Below the pieces are notes generated by a model that saw only the letters and a program-made list of their open reading frames with translations, did no database searches and was not told the origin of the DNA. A stretch of 64,000 bases of DNA from Comamonas antarctica (GTDB lineage Bacteria > Pseudomonadota > Gammaproteobacteria > Burkholderiales > Burkholderiaceae_C), in NCBI RefSeq assembly GCF_013363755.1, contig NZ_CP054840.1, forward strand, positions 4,124,001 through 4,188,000. The letters run 5' to 3'. Both the position numbers and the translations under genes were made by a program. Shown here in pieces: positions 39,590 through 47,924 of the stretch (positions within the stretch are counted from its first letter, which is position 1; every line of letters begins with the position of its first letter).

Positions 39590-40677
39590 TCAGCGCTGCG
39601 CCACGGGCGTGCCGCCCGCCGACTTGGCCACGCCCTTGGCATCGAACGCCTGCCAGCGCTTTTCCAGGCCCTGCTGCTTGAGTGCCGTCTGCAGGTAACG
39701 CGGCTCGAACCAGCCGTCGACGCTGATCGGGCGGCGGATCAGCTTGAGCTTGAGCGCATCGCTGGCCACGGCCTTGTAGCGTCCGACGATGAATTCGTCG
39801 AGCAGCGGCGAGTTGCGCAGCGCCAGGTCCTGCTTGTCGAATTCGGCTTCCCACGAGGCCTGCGGCGTGCCGCTGCGCGCCCAGATCTGGAACAGCGCGG
39901 TGCGGTTCTTCTCATCCGACGCCCAATCGGCCGCGCGCACGAACTGGTCCACCACCTTCTGCACCTGCGCCGGATGTTCCTTCTCGAAATCCTCGCGCAC
40001 CAGCAGCGAGGCCTGGCGCGTCAGCGAAGGGTCCTTGCCCTGCGCGGAATAGATCACCTTGGCCAGGCCGTTGTCGCGCACCTTGAACCATTCATAGCCG
40101 CCAAACGCCGCGTCGACGCCGTTGGACACCAGCGCCGCCTGCGCGCTGCCGGTGTCGAGATTGACGGCCTTCAGGTCGCGCTCGGCCAGGCCCACGCCCT
40201 CGAGCGCGTTGATCGCCACCAGGTGCCCGTTGGTGCCGCGAAACAGCGAGACCTTGCGGCCCTTGAGATCCTTCAGGTCCTTGATGTCGGACTGCGGCGG
40301 CGTCACCACATAGAGGTTGTTGCGCGCGCCGCTGGCCAGCAGCAGTTTGGTCTTGAGGCCGTTGGAGCGGCCGACGATCGAGGGCAGATCGCCCTGGTAG
40401 GCAAAGTCGATCTGCTTGTTCGACAGCGCCTCGTTCACCGCCGGTCCCGCGCCCTTGAAGAACAGCCATTCGACGCGGATGCCGTCGGCCTTGAAGGCCT
40501 CTTCGAGCGCCTGGTTGGCGCGCAGCACGAGCCGCCCCAGGTCACGGGCTCGCCGCCGCCCGCGGTGGCCACGCCGATGCGTATGACTTCGGGCGGCGCG
40601 GCATGCGCGAGCGTGCCGAGAAGCAGCCCGAAGGCCAGCAAGGTGGCGCGTCGGCCGGGAGTGAAGGAGACGGTCAT
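39590..40677 (-). pseudogene. SsuA-like solute-binding protein with one frameshift
   Basis: The N-terminus starts at an ATG at 40677 with AAGGA six bases upstream: signal peptide (TLLAFGLLLGTLAHA), then VIRIGVATAGGGEPVTWGG. At about 40528 the frame breaks. The remaining 300 residues (LRANQALEEAFKADGIRVEW to the stop at 39590) continue in another frame. Inserting one G on the coding strand (TCG-GTG-CTG) restores a full SsuA of about 362 residues. Everything else in the gene and its operon looks intact, so this is either a recent loss or a base-calling error. Confidence 0.85.
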
Positions 40678-40765
40678 GGCAATTCCTTTGGGCGAAAGAG
40701 GAGCCGGGCGCCGCGCATATGCGGGTGCCAGGGGTTTGAAAATGGGCGAAATCTCAGGAAGAATC

Positions 40766-40808
40766 CGTTCGTCCTGAGCCTGATCCTGTCCTGAGCTTGT
40801 CGAAGGAT
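40766..40808. repeat. Dispersed intergenic repeat, copy 4 (expanded)
   Basis: GTTCGTCCTGAGCCTGATCC continues with TGTCCTGAGCTTGTCGAAGG. The core GTCCTGAGC is duplicated inside the element. It lies between the binding-protein and amidohydrolase genes. Confidence 0.7.
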
Positions 40809-40867
40809 CGAAGGATGAATGGCGCACTTTCCAGCCCGCCAAGCCATCCATGGATGGGCCGGTGCCG

Positions 40868-42374
40868 TCAGCGCCTGGCCAGCTTGTCGGCGATATCCGT
40901 GCCCACGAAGAAATCGGGATTGGCCTCGGTGTAGAAGCGGTACGGGTTCTCGAACACCAGCGCGCGGAAGTCGTCGGCGCTGATCACGCCCTGCTCGACC
41001 AGGTCCCAGCTCTCGGCCAGCGGCTCGGTCAGGTCGGGCACGTCCCAGTGGCCGATGTCCGAAGACCAGATGGCGTTGATCTTGGTGCCCAGCGGATTGA
41101 CCCTGGTGTTGAACGCCGCGGCCACAGTGCGGTCGTCGGCTTCGGCGCCGAAGTAGAAGGGCTTGACCCAGCGCTCGCGGATGTCATCGGCGCTCTCGAT
41201 GCCTGCCGCCAGGAAGTCATCGAGTTCGTCGCCCTCGGGCTCGCGGCTGTGCGGCAGCGCCGACACGCCCAGGCTGTCGCGCAGCAGCGTCTCCTTGTTC
41301 ACCGGCCGGCCCTTGGTCAACTCGGCGCCGTATTGCTCGAACAGGCGGCCAGCAGCTCGATGTCGGCATGCGCGGGGTTGTAGTTCTGCACCGCCTGGCG
41401 GTTGCGCTTCTCGAAGCGGTCGACGAGGTGGGTGTAGACATGCGCGCCCCAGTCCGCACCGCCTTCGAGCAGCGCCACGCGCAACCCGGGAAAGCGCCGC
41501 GTCACGCCGCCGAAGAACAGCGCCTTGGCGAACGCCTGCGAGCCGTCGGCAAAGTGGCCGATGTGGTTGAACATGTAGTTGCTGATCGACTGGCGCCCGG
41601 TCCAGCCCTGGCTGCCGTAGTGCGTGGTGACCGGCACGCCCAGCTCCACCACCTTGGCCCAGAACGGGTCGTAGTCATGCGGGCTGTCGATGCCGTAGAA
41701 GTCGGTATAGCTGGCATGCCGCGCCACGTCGGGGTGCTCGGCCTTGGGGTACTTGGCGGCAATCGCCGGAATCGGCCGGCGCACGCCGCCCGCAATGTTG
41801 ATGACCTTCAGCCCCAGCGTCTTCACCGCGAATTCCAGCTCCTCTATGCCCTCCTGCGGCGTGTTCAGCGGAATGCCGGCCACGGGCGTGAGCCGGTGCG
41901 CATATTGCGGTACTGGTCGGCATGGAAATGGTTGATGGCGCGGTGCAGCGGCTGGCGGAATTCATCGCTGGCAGCCGCCGGCGCGAGCACATCGTTGGGA
42001 AACAGCACCGAGTAGTCGGCGCCTTGCTCTTGCAGGCGCTCGGCCAGCAGATCAGGCAGCGTATAGGTCGCCAGATCGAGCGTATTGCGCGTGACGCGTG
42101 CCCACCAGGGCGCGCGCAGCGTGCGGTGCTGCTGGCGCTCCTCGGCCGTCTGCTGGTACCAGTCCTTGCCCGCCGCCGAGCGCGTGGCAAAGCGCCCGCC
42201 CAGCGCCTTGCGCAGTGCGTCGACCAGCGCGCTGCCGCCGTAGTGCTGGACGTAATCCTCGAGCGCTGGTGTGTAGTCGTTGACATGCACGTCGGTGTCG
42301 ATGACCGGAAAATCCAGCCGCGATTTGACGGCGGCAGAGCGCGATGATTCCTTGCTGGCGAGTCTTCTGGTCAT
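40868..42374 (-). pseudogene. Amidohydrolase (COG2159/ACMSD-like) broken by two frameshifts
   Basis: Three successive open frames make one amidohydrolase-2 family protein of about 500 residues. Part one starts at 42374 and has PVIDTDVHVNDYTPALEDYV with the D-x-H metal motif. It breaks at about 41905, where one G restores YRKYAHRLTPVAGIPL. Part two (to about 41349) has VTTHYGSQGWTG and RVALLEGGADWG. Part three ends at 40868, and one C restores ELLARLFEQYGAEL. Both lesions are single-base losses. The family comprises decarboxylases and hydrolases of aromatic or cyclic acids. It sits upstream of the transporter/monooxygenase genes, so it probably belonged to the same pathway. Confidence 0.85.
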
Positions 42375-42581
42375 GGCTTCGGTCCTTCATGCAGTGGTCG
42401 ATGAAGATTAAGAAAACATGGGCCGGCCAGGAACGAAGGAAAGAGGAATTGGATATCTGGTTCTTGGTTTTGTCGTGTGTCGCTGGTGAAGGCAAGTGAT
42501 TGGTTTTTATTGGATGGATATGCGGTTTTTGTGCGGGGTGCGTGGGCCGGCGAGACGGTCGAACCATGAACGTCCTGTCCT

Positions 42582-43520
42582 CTAGTCCCGCCGCTCCCCC
42601 ATCCCCATTCCCCGAATGTCCTCCCCAGCCGCCTCCAGCAGCCAGCGCCGGAACTGCGCAAACCCGGGCCGCGGCCGGCGGTCGTGCGGCGCGCACAGGT
42701 AGTAGCCGCGCTGCAGCGAGATCGGCAGATCGAAGGGCACCACCACCGCGCCCGATTGCAGCGCCTCCTTCACCAGGCAGCGCTGCACCAGCGCCACGCC
42801 CATGTCGGCAATCACCGCCTGGATCAGCATCGAGACCTGGTCGAATGCGGTGGTCAGATTGGGCGCCTGGCGCCCGGCCTGCGCGGCGCGCAGCCATTGC
42901 GTCCAGTTGCCGGGCGCGGTGGTGTGGTACAGCAGCGGCTCCTGCGCGAGATCGCCGGGCGCGCGCCAGGCGCCTTGCGCCAATCGCTGCTGCAGGCGCG
43001 CGGGGTGGCAGATCGGCACCATTTCGCGGCCGATCACATAGTCGCAGCTGCAATGCGGCCACTCCTCTGGCCCCAGGCCGGTGAGCACGGCGGCATCGGG
43101 CGTGCTGCCGGAAAAATCCTCGCCCTTGCTATAGGGCACGAAGTTCAGCTTGATGCCCGGGTGCAGCGCCTGGAAGCTGCGCAGCCGCGGGATCAGCCAG
43201 ACGCTGGCAAAGGTCGGCACGACGGCCAGATGCAGCGGCCGGTCGGCGGGCATGACGCGCAGCCGCGCGCTGACTTCCTCGATCGCGCCCAGCGGCGCGC
43301 GCACCGCGTCGAGCAACTCGCGCCCCACGCTGGTCAGCGACAGCGCATGCGCGTTGCGCTTGATCAGCGGCACGCCGTAATGCTGCTCCAGCCGCGCCAC
43401 GGCCCGGCTGATCGCGCTCTGCGTGACGCAGAGTTCGGCCGCCGCGCGGGAAAAGCTGCCCAGGCGCACCGCCGTGGCAAAGGCATGGAGTTCGGACATC
43501 GAGGGCGAGTGCATTCGCAT
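42582..43520 (-). CDS. LysR family transcriptional regulator (GcvA-like)
   Basis: A 312-residue LysR protein with the helix-turn-helix region ELHAFATAVRLGSFSRAAAE then LCVTQSAISRAVARLEQHYG, a pattern of the GcvA subgroup, and a ligand-binding domain. ATGs at 43520, 43514 and 43499 are possible starts; none has a clear ribosome-binding site. It is divergent from the Bug/N-formylglutamate amidohydrolase operon, with a T-N11-A dyad between them. It could also control the amidohydrolase 207 bp downstream. Confidence 0.92.
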   Translation of the reverse strand: MRMHSPSMSELHAFATAVRLGSFSRAAAELCVTQSAISRAVARLEQHYGVPLIKRNAHALSLTSVGRELLDAVRAPLGAIEEVSARLRVMPADRPLHLAVVPTFASVWLIPRLRSFQALHPGIKLNFVPYSKGEDFSGSTPDAAVLTGLGPEEWPHCSCDYVIGREMVPICHPARLQQRLAQGAWRAPGDLAQEPLLYHTTAPGNWTQWLRAAQAGRQAPNLTTAFDQVSMLIQAVIADMGVALVQRCLVKEALQSGAVVVPFDLPISLQRGYYLCAPHDRRPRPGFAQFRRWLLEAAGEDIRGMGMGERRD

Positions 43521-43566
43521 GGGGCAGGGGTCTCTGGGCCAGGGCGTGATTGCCCCGCGGCAGTGC

Positions 43567-43589
43567 GAGTATGCACAACCGTCATGCTC
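43567..43589. promoter_or_regulatory. LysR-type box between LysR and Bug genes
   Basis: GAGTATG-N9-CATGCTC is an inverted repeat with one mismatch and contains T-N11-A (43572 and 43584). It lies 47 bp from the LysR ATG and 54 bp from the Bug ATG. Confidence 0.5.
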
Positions 43590-43642
43590 AGTGCCGATTT
43601 GTCGTTTTGCGCCCTCGGCGCCGCGCCCGACACTTGGCCTCC

Positions 43643-44635
43643 ATGACCACGCCCATCTTCCCTCTTTCCCGCCGCTCGGCCGCGCTCGCGCTGGCCGTCT
43701 TTGCCGCCCTGGGCGCCAGCGCCGCGCAGGCCGAATACCCCGACCGCCCGATCAAGCTGATCGTGCCGTTTGCCGCCAGCGGCTCGACCGACCTCGCGGC
43801 GCGCCTGATCGGCGAATACGCGGCCCGCGTGCTGGGCCAGGCCATCGTCATCGAAAACCGCGCTGGCGCGGGCGGCTCGCTGGGCATGGACATGGTCGCC
43901 AAATCCAAGCCCGACGGCTACACGCTGGGCATGGCGACGATGAGCACGCATGGCTCGAACGTCGCGGCCTATGGCAGCCGTCTCAAGTACGACCCGGTCA
44001 AGGACTTCGTGCCGGTGAGCAACGTGGCCACGGTGCCCAGCGTGCTGGCCGTCACCGGCAAGTTCCCGGCGAAGAACATGGCGGACTTCCTCGCGCTGGC
44101 CAGGAGCGAGCCCGGCAAGATCACGTTTGCCTCGCCGGGCACGGGCTCGCTGGGCCACTCCAACGTCGAGTACTTCTCGAGCCTGGCGAAGATCAAGCTG
44201 CTGCACGTGCCCTACAAGGGCTCGGGCATGGCGCTCAACGATGCGGTGGCGGGCCAGGTCGATGCGATCACCGACAACCTGCCTTCGGCGCTGCCGCACA
44301 TCAAGGCCGGCCGCCTGCATGCGCTGGCCGTGCTCTCGGACAAGCGCTCGCCCGCGCTGCCCGATGTGCCCACCTACGGCGAACTCGGTTTCCCGCAGAT
44401 GGGCAACGGCGGCTGGTTCGGCGTGGTGGCGCCCGCGGGCACGCCGCCGGCCATCGTCAAGAAACTCAACCAGGCGATCCACACGGCCATGAAGGAGCCC
44501 GACTTCATCAGCAAGATGGAAGAGGCCGGCGCCACGCTCATTCCCGGCACCTCGGCGCAGTTCCAGGCGCAGATCGAGCAGGCCGTGCAGCGCTACAAGA
44601 ACGTCGCCAAGGTGGCGAAGATTTCGGTGGAATGA
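43643..44635 (+). CDS. Bug/TctC-family solute-binding protein
   Basis: A 330-residue periplasmic protein. The signal peptide is SRRSAALALAVFAALGASAA with cleavage after AQA. The mature part starts EYPDRPIKLIVPFAASGSTD and has VIENRAGAGGSLGMDMV and SKPDGYTLGMAT. The ATG at 43643 is chosen because it gives a proper signal peptide. It overlaps the next gene by 4 bp, so the two form an operon. No membrane partners are nearby. The ligand may be the substrate of the following amidohydrolase. Confidence 0.94.
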   Translation: MTTPIFPLSRRSAALALAVFAALGASAAQAEYPDRPIKLIVPFAASGSTDLAARLIGEYAARVLGQAIVIENRAGAGGSLGMDMVAKSKPDGYTLGMATMSTHGSNVAAYGSRLKYDPVKDFVPVSNVATVPSVLAVTGKFPAKNMADFLALARSEPGKITFASPGTGSLGHSNVEYFSSLAKIKLLHVPYKGSGMALNDAVAGQVDAITDNLPSALPHIKAGRLHALAVLSDKRSPALPDVPTYGELGFPQMGNGGWFGVVAPAGTPPAIVKKLNQAIHTAMKEPDFISKMEEAGATLIPGTSAQFQAQIEQAVQRYKNVAKVAKISVE

Positions 44636-45516
44636 GCATGCAGCACACCTCTGCCATGTTCCGGCTGCACGCGCCCGAAGGCGTGGCCATTCCACTGGTC
44701 TGCGATTCGCCGCACAGCGGCGTGCAGTACCCCGACGACTTCGGCCATGCCGTGCCGCGCGCGCTGCTGCGCGCCGCCGAGGACACCCATGTCGAGGCGC
44801 TGTGGGGCGATGCGCCGAAGCTGGGCGCAACGCTGGTCGAGGCGCTGTTTCCGCGCAGCTATCTCGACCTGAACCGCACGCTCGACGATATCGACCCGAA
44901 CCTGCTGGCCAGCCCCTGGCCCACGCCCCTGAACCCCAGCGAGAAAACGCGCCTGGGCTCGGGCCTGATGTGGCGTACCGTCAAGAACACGCCGATCTAC
45001 GACCGCCTGCTGTCGGTGGCCGAGGTACAGCAGCGCATCGCGCGCTGTTACCAGCCCTACCACCAGGCGCTGGCCGCGGTGGTGGAGAGCACGCACCAGC
45101 GCTTTGGCGCGGTGTGGCATCTGAACCTGCACTCGATGCCCAACAACGCCTATGAGCGCCTGCAGATCAAGAGCGACAAGCCCCTGGCCGACTTCGTTCT
45201 TGGCGACCGCGACGGCACGACCTGCGAGCCGGCATTCGTCGCGCTGGTCGAGGAGTACCTGCGCGGCTGCGGCTACACCGTGGCGCGCAACGATCCCTAC
45301 AAGGGCGTGCAGCTGATCGCCAGGATCGGCCAGCCCGCGCTGCAGCGCCACAGCATGCAGATCGAGATCCGCCGCCCGATCTACATGGACGAGGAATCGC
45401 GCGAGCGCAATGCCGACTTCGAGGTGGTGCGCAAGGACATCGCGGGGCTGCTTCGAACCATGTCCGCGTACTTCGCGGCGCATCCGTCGCTGCAGCACTC
45501 CGCAAGCACCGTCTGA
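44632..45516 (+). CDS. N-formylglutamate amidohydrolase family protein
   Basis: A 294-residue zinc-dependent hydrolase of the HutG/FGase family. Motifs include CDSPHSGVQYP (about 24-34), AAEDTHVEALWGDAP, NRTLDDIDPNLL and HLNLHSMPNN. The classic reaction is N-formyl-L-glutamate to formate and glutamate, but relatives act on other N-acyl amino acids. No histidine-degradation genes are nearby, so the true substrate is open. The ATG at 44632 overlaps the Bug stop; an ATG at 44638 is an alternative with a better-spaced GGTGG. Confidence 0.9.
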   Translation: MSMQHTSAMFRLHAPEGVAIPLVCDSPHSGVQYPDDFGHAVPRALLRAAEDTHVEALWGDAPKLGATLVEALFPRSYLDLNRTLDDIDPNLLASPWPTPLNPSEKTRLGSGLMWRTVKNTPIYDRLLSVAEVQQRIARCYQPYHQALAAVVESTHQRFGAVWHLNLHSMPNNAYERLQIKSDKPLADFVLGDRDGTTCEPAFVALVEEYLRGCGYTVARNDPYKGVQLIARIGQPALQRHSMQIEIRRPIYMDEESRERNADFEVVRKDIAGLLRTMSAYFAAHPSLQHSASTV

Positions 45517-45536
45517 GCCGCGCGCGGTCTCAGGTT

Positions 45537-46793
45537 TCAGCCTGCGGCCGCAAACCCGCGCCCCCTCCACGCCAGGCCCAAGCCCAGCAGCGCCAGCGCG
45601 GCCGTGAGCGCCACCACCGCGCTCCAGCCGCCGTGCTGCCAGAACCAGCCCGCGATCGAGCCGACGACGCTGGAGCCCAGGTAGTAAAACAGCAGGTACA
45701 GCGAAGCCGCGTGGCCTTTGGTGGCTCCCGCCAGCGGACCCACCGAGGAACTGGCCACCGCATGCCCGACGAAGAACCCCGTGGTCACCAGCGCAATGCC
45801 GGTGAACACGACGGGCAGCGCAGACGACAGCGTCAGCAGCATGCCCGCCAGCATCAGCGCGAAGCCGGCCAGCAGCAGCGGCCGCCGGCCCATGCGTTCC
45901 GCGAGCCGGCCGGCCGTCGACGATGCCACCATGCCGAAGCCGAACGCCAGGAACAGCAGGCTGATCTGCGTCTGGCTCAGGCCATAAGGCGCGCCTGCAA
46001 GCCGGAAGGTGGCGTAGTTGAACATCGAGACGAAGATGCTCGTGAGGGTGAAGCCCACGGCATAGATCGACCACAGCTGGGGGTTGCGCAGGTGTCCGCC
46101 CCAGGCCTGCAGATGGAAGTGCAGTTGCAGCCCAGGGCGTGGCGTGAAATTGCGCGAAGGCGGCAACAGCGCCAGGAAGCCGATGGCGGACAGAAGGCAC
46201 AGCCCGCCCAGCAGTCCGAGCGCAAACTGCCACGACACCCACTCGGTCAGCAGCCCCATGCCGACGCGGCCCGTCATGCCGCCAAAGGCGGTGCCGGCCA
46301 GGTACAGGCCCATGGCCCGGGCCAGGTGGCGCGGGTCGATCTCCTCGGCCAGATAGGCCATGGCCACGGCAGGCACGCCGCCCAGCACCAAGCCCTCGAG
46401 CGCACGGGCCGCCAGCAGCGCATTCCAGCTCGGCACCACCGCGGCAGCAATGTTGAGCAAAGAGGCCAATGCCATCGACGTGAACATCAGCCCGCGCCGG
46501 CCCAGTGCCTGCGAAAACGCGCCCGCCAGCACGATGGCAACGGCCAGCAGCCCCGTGGTCAATGACAACGCCAGCGAACTTTGCGCCGCCGTGATGCCAA
46601 AGGTCTGCGCAAATGCCGGCAGCAGCGGCTGCACGCAGTAGATCAGCGAAAAGCTTGCAAAGCCGGCGAGAAACAGTGCCCATTGGGCCCGCAGATATTC
46701 GGGCGTATGGCGGGCAATGCCCTGGTGCGGCGCAGCGGAAACAGGGGACGATGGGCTCGCCTCCAGCGAGGGGCGAGCGATGGCGCAAGACAT
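45537..46793 (-). CDS. MFS transporter (YnfM-like)
   Basis: A 418-residue major facilitator with 12 predicted spans. The first cytoplasmic loop has FSQALGRRGLMFTSM, corresponding to MFS motif A. The size and YCVQPLLPAFAQTFGITAAQ near the first span match the YnfM/arabinose-efflux-like group. It probably exports or imports a small organic compound. It is divergent from a LysR gene with a LysR box between them, so that regulator probably controls it. Confidence 0.92.
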   Translation of the reverse strand: MSCAIARPSLEASPSSPVSAAPHQGIARHTPEYLRAQWALFLAGFASFSLIYCVQPLLPAFAQTFGITAAQSSLALSLTTGLLAVAIVLAGAFSQALGRRGLMFTSMALASLLNIAAAVVPSWNALLAARALEGLVLGGVPAVAMAYLAEEIDPRHLARAMGLYLAGTAFGGMTGRVGMGLLTEWVSWQFALGLLGGLCLLSAIGFLALLPPSRNFTPRPGLQLHFHLQAWGGHLRNPQLWSIYAVGFTLTSIFVSMFNYATFRLAGAPYGLSQTQISLLFLAFGFGMVASSTAGRLAERMGRRPLLLAGFALMLAGMLLTLSSALPVVFTGIALVTTGFFVGHAVASSSVGPLAGATKGHAASLYLLFYYLGSSVVGSIAGWFWQHGGWSAVVALTAALALLGLGLAWRGRGFAAAG

Positions 46794-46850
46794 ACCGGCG
46801 ATGCGGACAAGCCGCGTAGAAATGGAATACCGAATCTAGGGTTTGTCCTG

Positions 46851-46865
46851 ATATTTGTCCAATAT
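46851..46865. promoter_or_regulatory. LysR-type box between MFS and LysR genes
   Basis: ATATT-TGTCC-AATAT, a perfect 15-bp dyad with T-N11-A. It lies 57 bp from the MFS ATG and 38 bp from the LysR ATG. Confidence 0.65.
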
Positions 46866-46903
46866 ATGCTTGCATGGATCTCAATATCCATTACAAATAC
46901 CAG

Positions 46904-47785
46904 ATGGAGCTACGCCACATTCGCTACTTCCTCGCCGTGGCACAGGAAGGCAATTTCACGCGCGCCGCGGCGCAGTTGGGCATCGGCCAGCCGCCGCTGA
47001 GCCTGCAGATCAAGGACCTCGAAGCCGAGGTCGGCACGCCGCTGTTCCAGCGTGTGCCGCACGGCGCGGTGCTGACCGATGCGGGCCGCGCATTTCTGGA
47101 GCGCGTGCAGCCCTTGCCCGCCCGCGCCGCCGATGCGGTGCGCGCGGCGCAGCGTGCGGCGCGCGGCGAGATCGGCCTGCTGCAGGTGGGCTTCACCGGC
47201 TCGTCGGCGCTCAATCCGGTGGTGCTCGATGCCATCCGCGCCTACCGCCGTACTTATCCACAGGTGGAACTGACGGTGGACGAGGGCAACTCGCAGACCC
47301 TGGTCGAGCGTTTGCGCAGCGGCCGGTTGGACATTGCCTTCGTGCGCCCCGACGGCCTCGATGCCGAGGATCTGCGCTTCCACCGCTATCCCGACGAAGC
47401 GCTGATTGCCGCGCTGCCCGCGGCCCATCCCGCCGCCAGCGCGGGCGCGCGCATCGATCTGCAATCGCTGCGCGCCGAGCCTTTCATCCTCACGCCGCGC
47501 CCGCTGGGCCCCAGCCTGTTCGATGCCGCAGTGGCCGCCTGCCGCAGCTCGGGCTTCGAACCGATGCTCGGGCCGTCGGCCACGCAGATCGTCTCCATCC
47601 TGGCCGCCGTGGCCGCCGAGCTGGGTGTCACGCTGGTGCCGGCATCGATGCGCCAGTTGCGCTTCAAGGGCGTGGTCTACCGCGCGCTGCGCAACCACCC
47701 CGCCACGGTCAGCCTGGCGGTGGCGCACCGCAGCGCGGACGCATCGCCGCTGATTGCAAACTTCGTGCAGCAGGCGCAGCAGTAG
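46904..47785 (+). CDS. LysR family transcriptional regulator (divergent from MFS)
   Basis: About 293 residues with the BenM/CatM-like start MELRHIRYFLAVAQEGNFTR and the helix-turn-helix QLGIGQPPLSLQIKDLE, followed by a ligand-binding domain. An ATG at 46874 would add 10 residues, but the family start is at 46904. It probably activates the divergent MFS gene through the dyad at 46851-46865. Confidence 0.93.
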   Translation: MELRHIRYFLAVAQEGNFTRAAAQLGIGQPPLSLQIKDLEAEVGTPLFQRVPHGAVLTDAGRAFLERVQPLPARAADAVRAAQRAARGEIGLLQVGFTGSSALNPVVLDAIRAYRRTYPQVELTVDEGNSQTLVERLRSGRLDIAFVRPDGLDAEDLRFHRYPDEALIAALPAAHPAASAGARIDLQSLRAEPFILTPRPLGPSLFDAAVAACRSSGFEPMLGPSATQIVSILAAVAAELGVTLVPASMRQLRFKGVVYRALRNHPATVSLAVAHRSADASPLIANFVQQAQQ

Positions 47786-47924
47786 CCTCGGGCGTTGACT
47801 CCCGGTCACCTTGAAACCTTCGTTCTTTCAAGCTTGTATTCCCGACGATTGCGACTAGATTTTTGTTCAGGACTCTGGGCAAGCAATGCATCGACGCCGC
47901 AGACGTTGGTGCCGGGAGACTGCG

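Noticed and set aside
40715..40730. Sigma54-like element TGGCAC before the broken SsuA-like gene
   Set aside because: GG and GC are 11 bp apart instead of the required 10, and the -12 box is TATGC.
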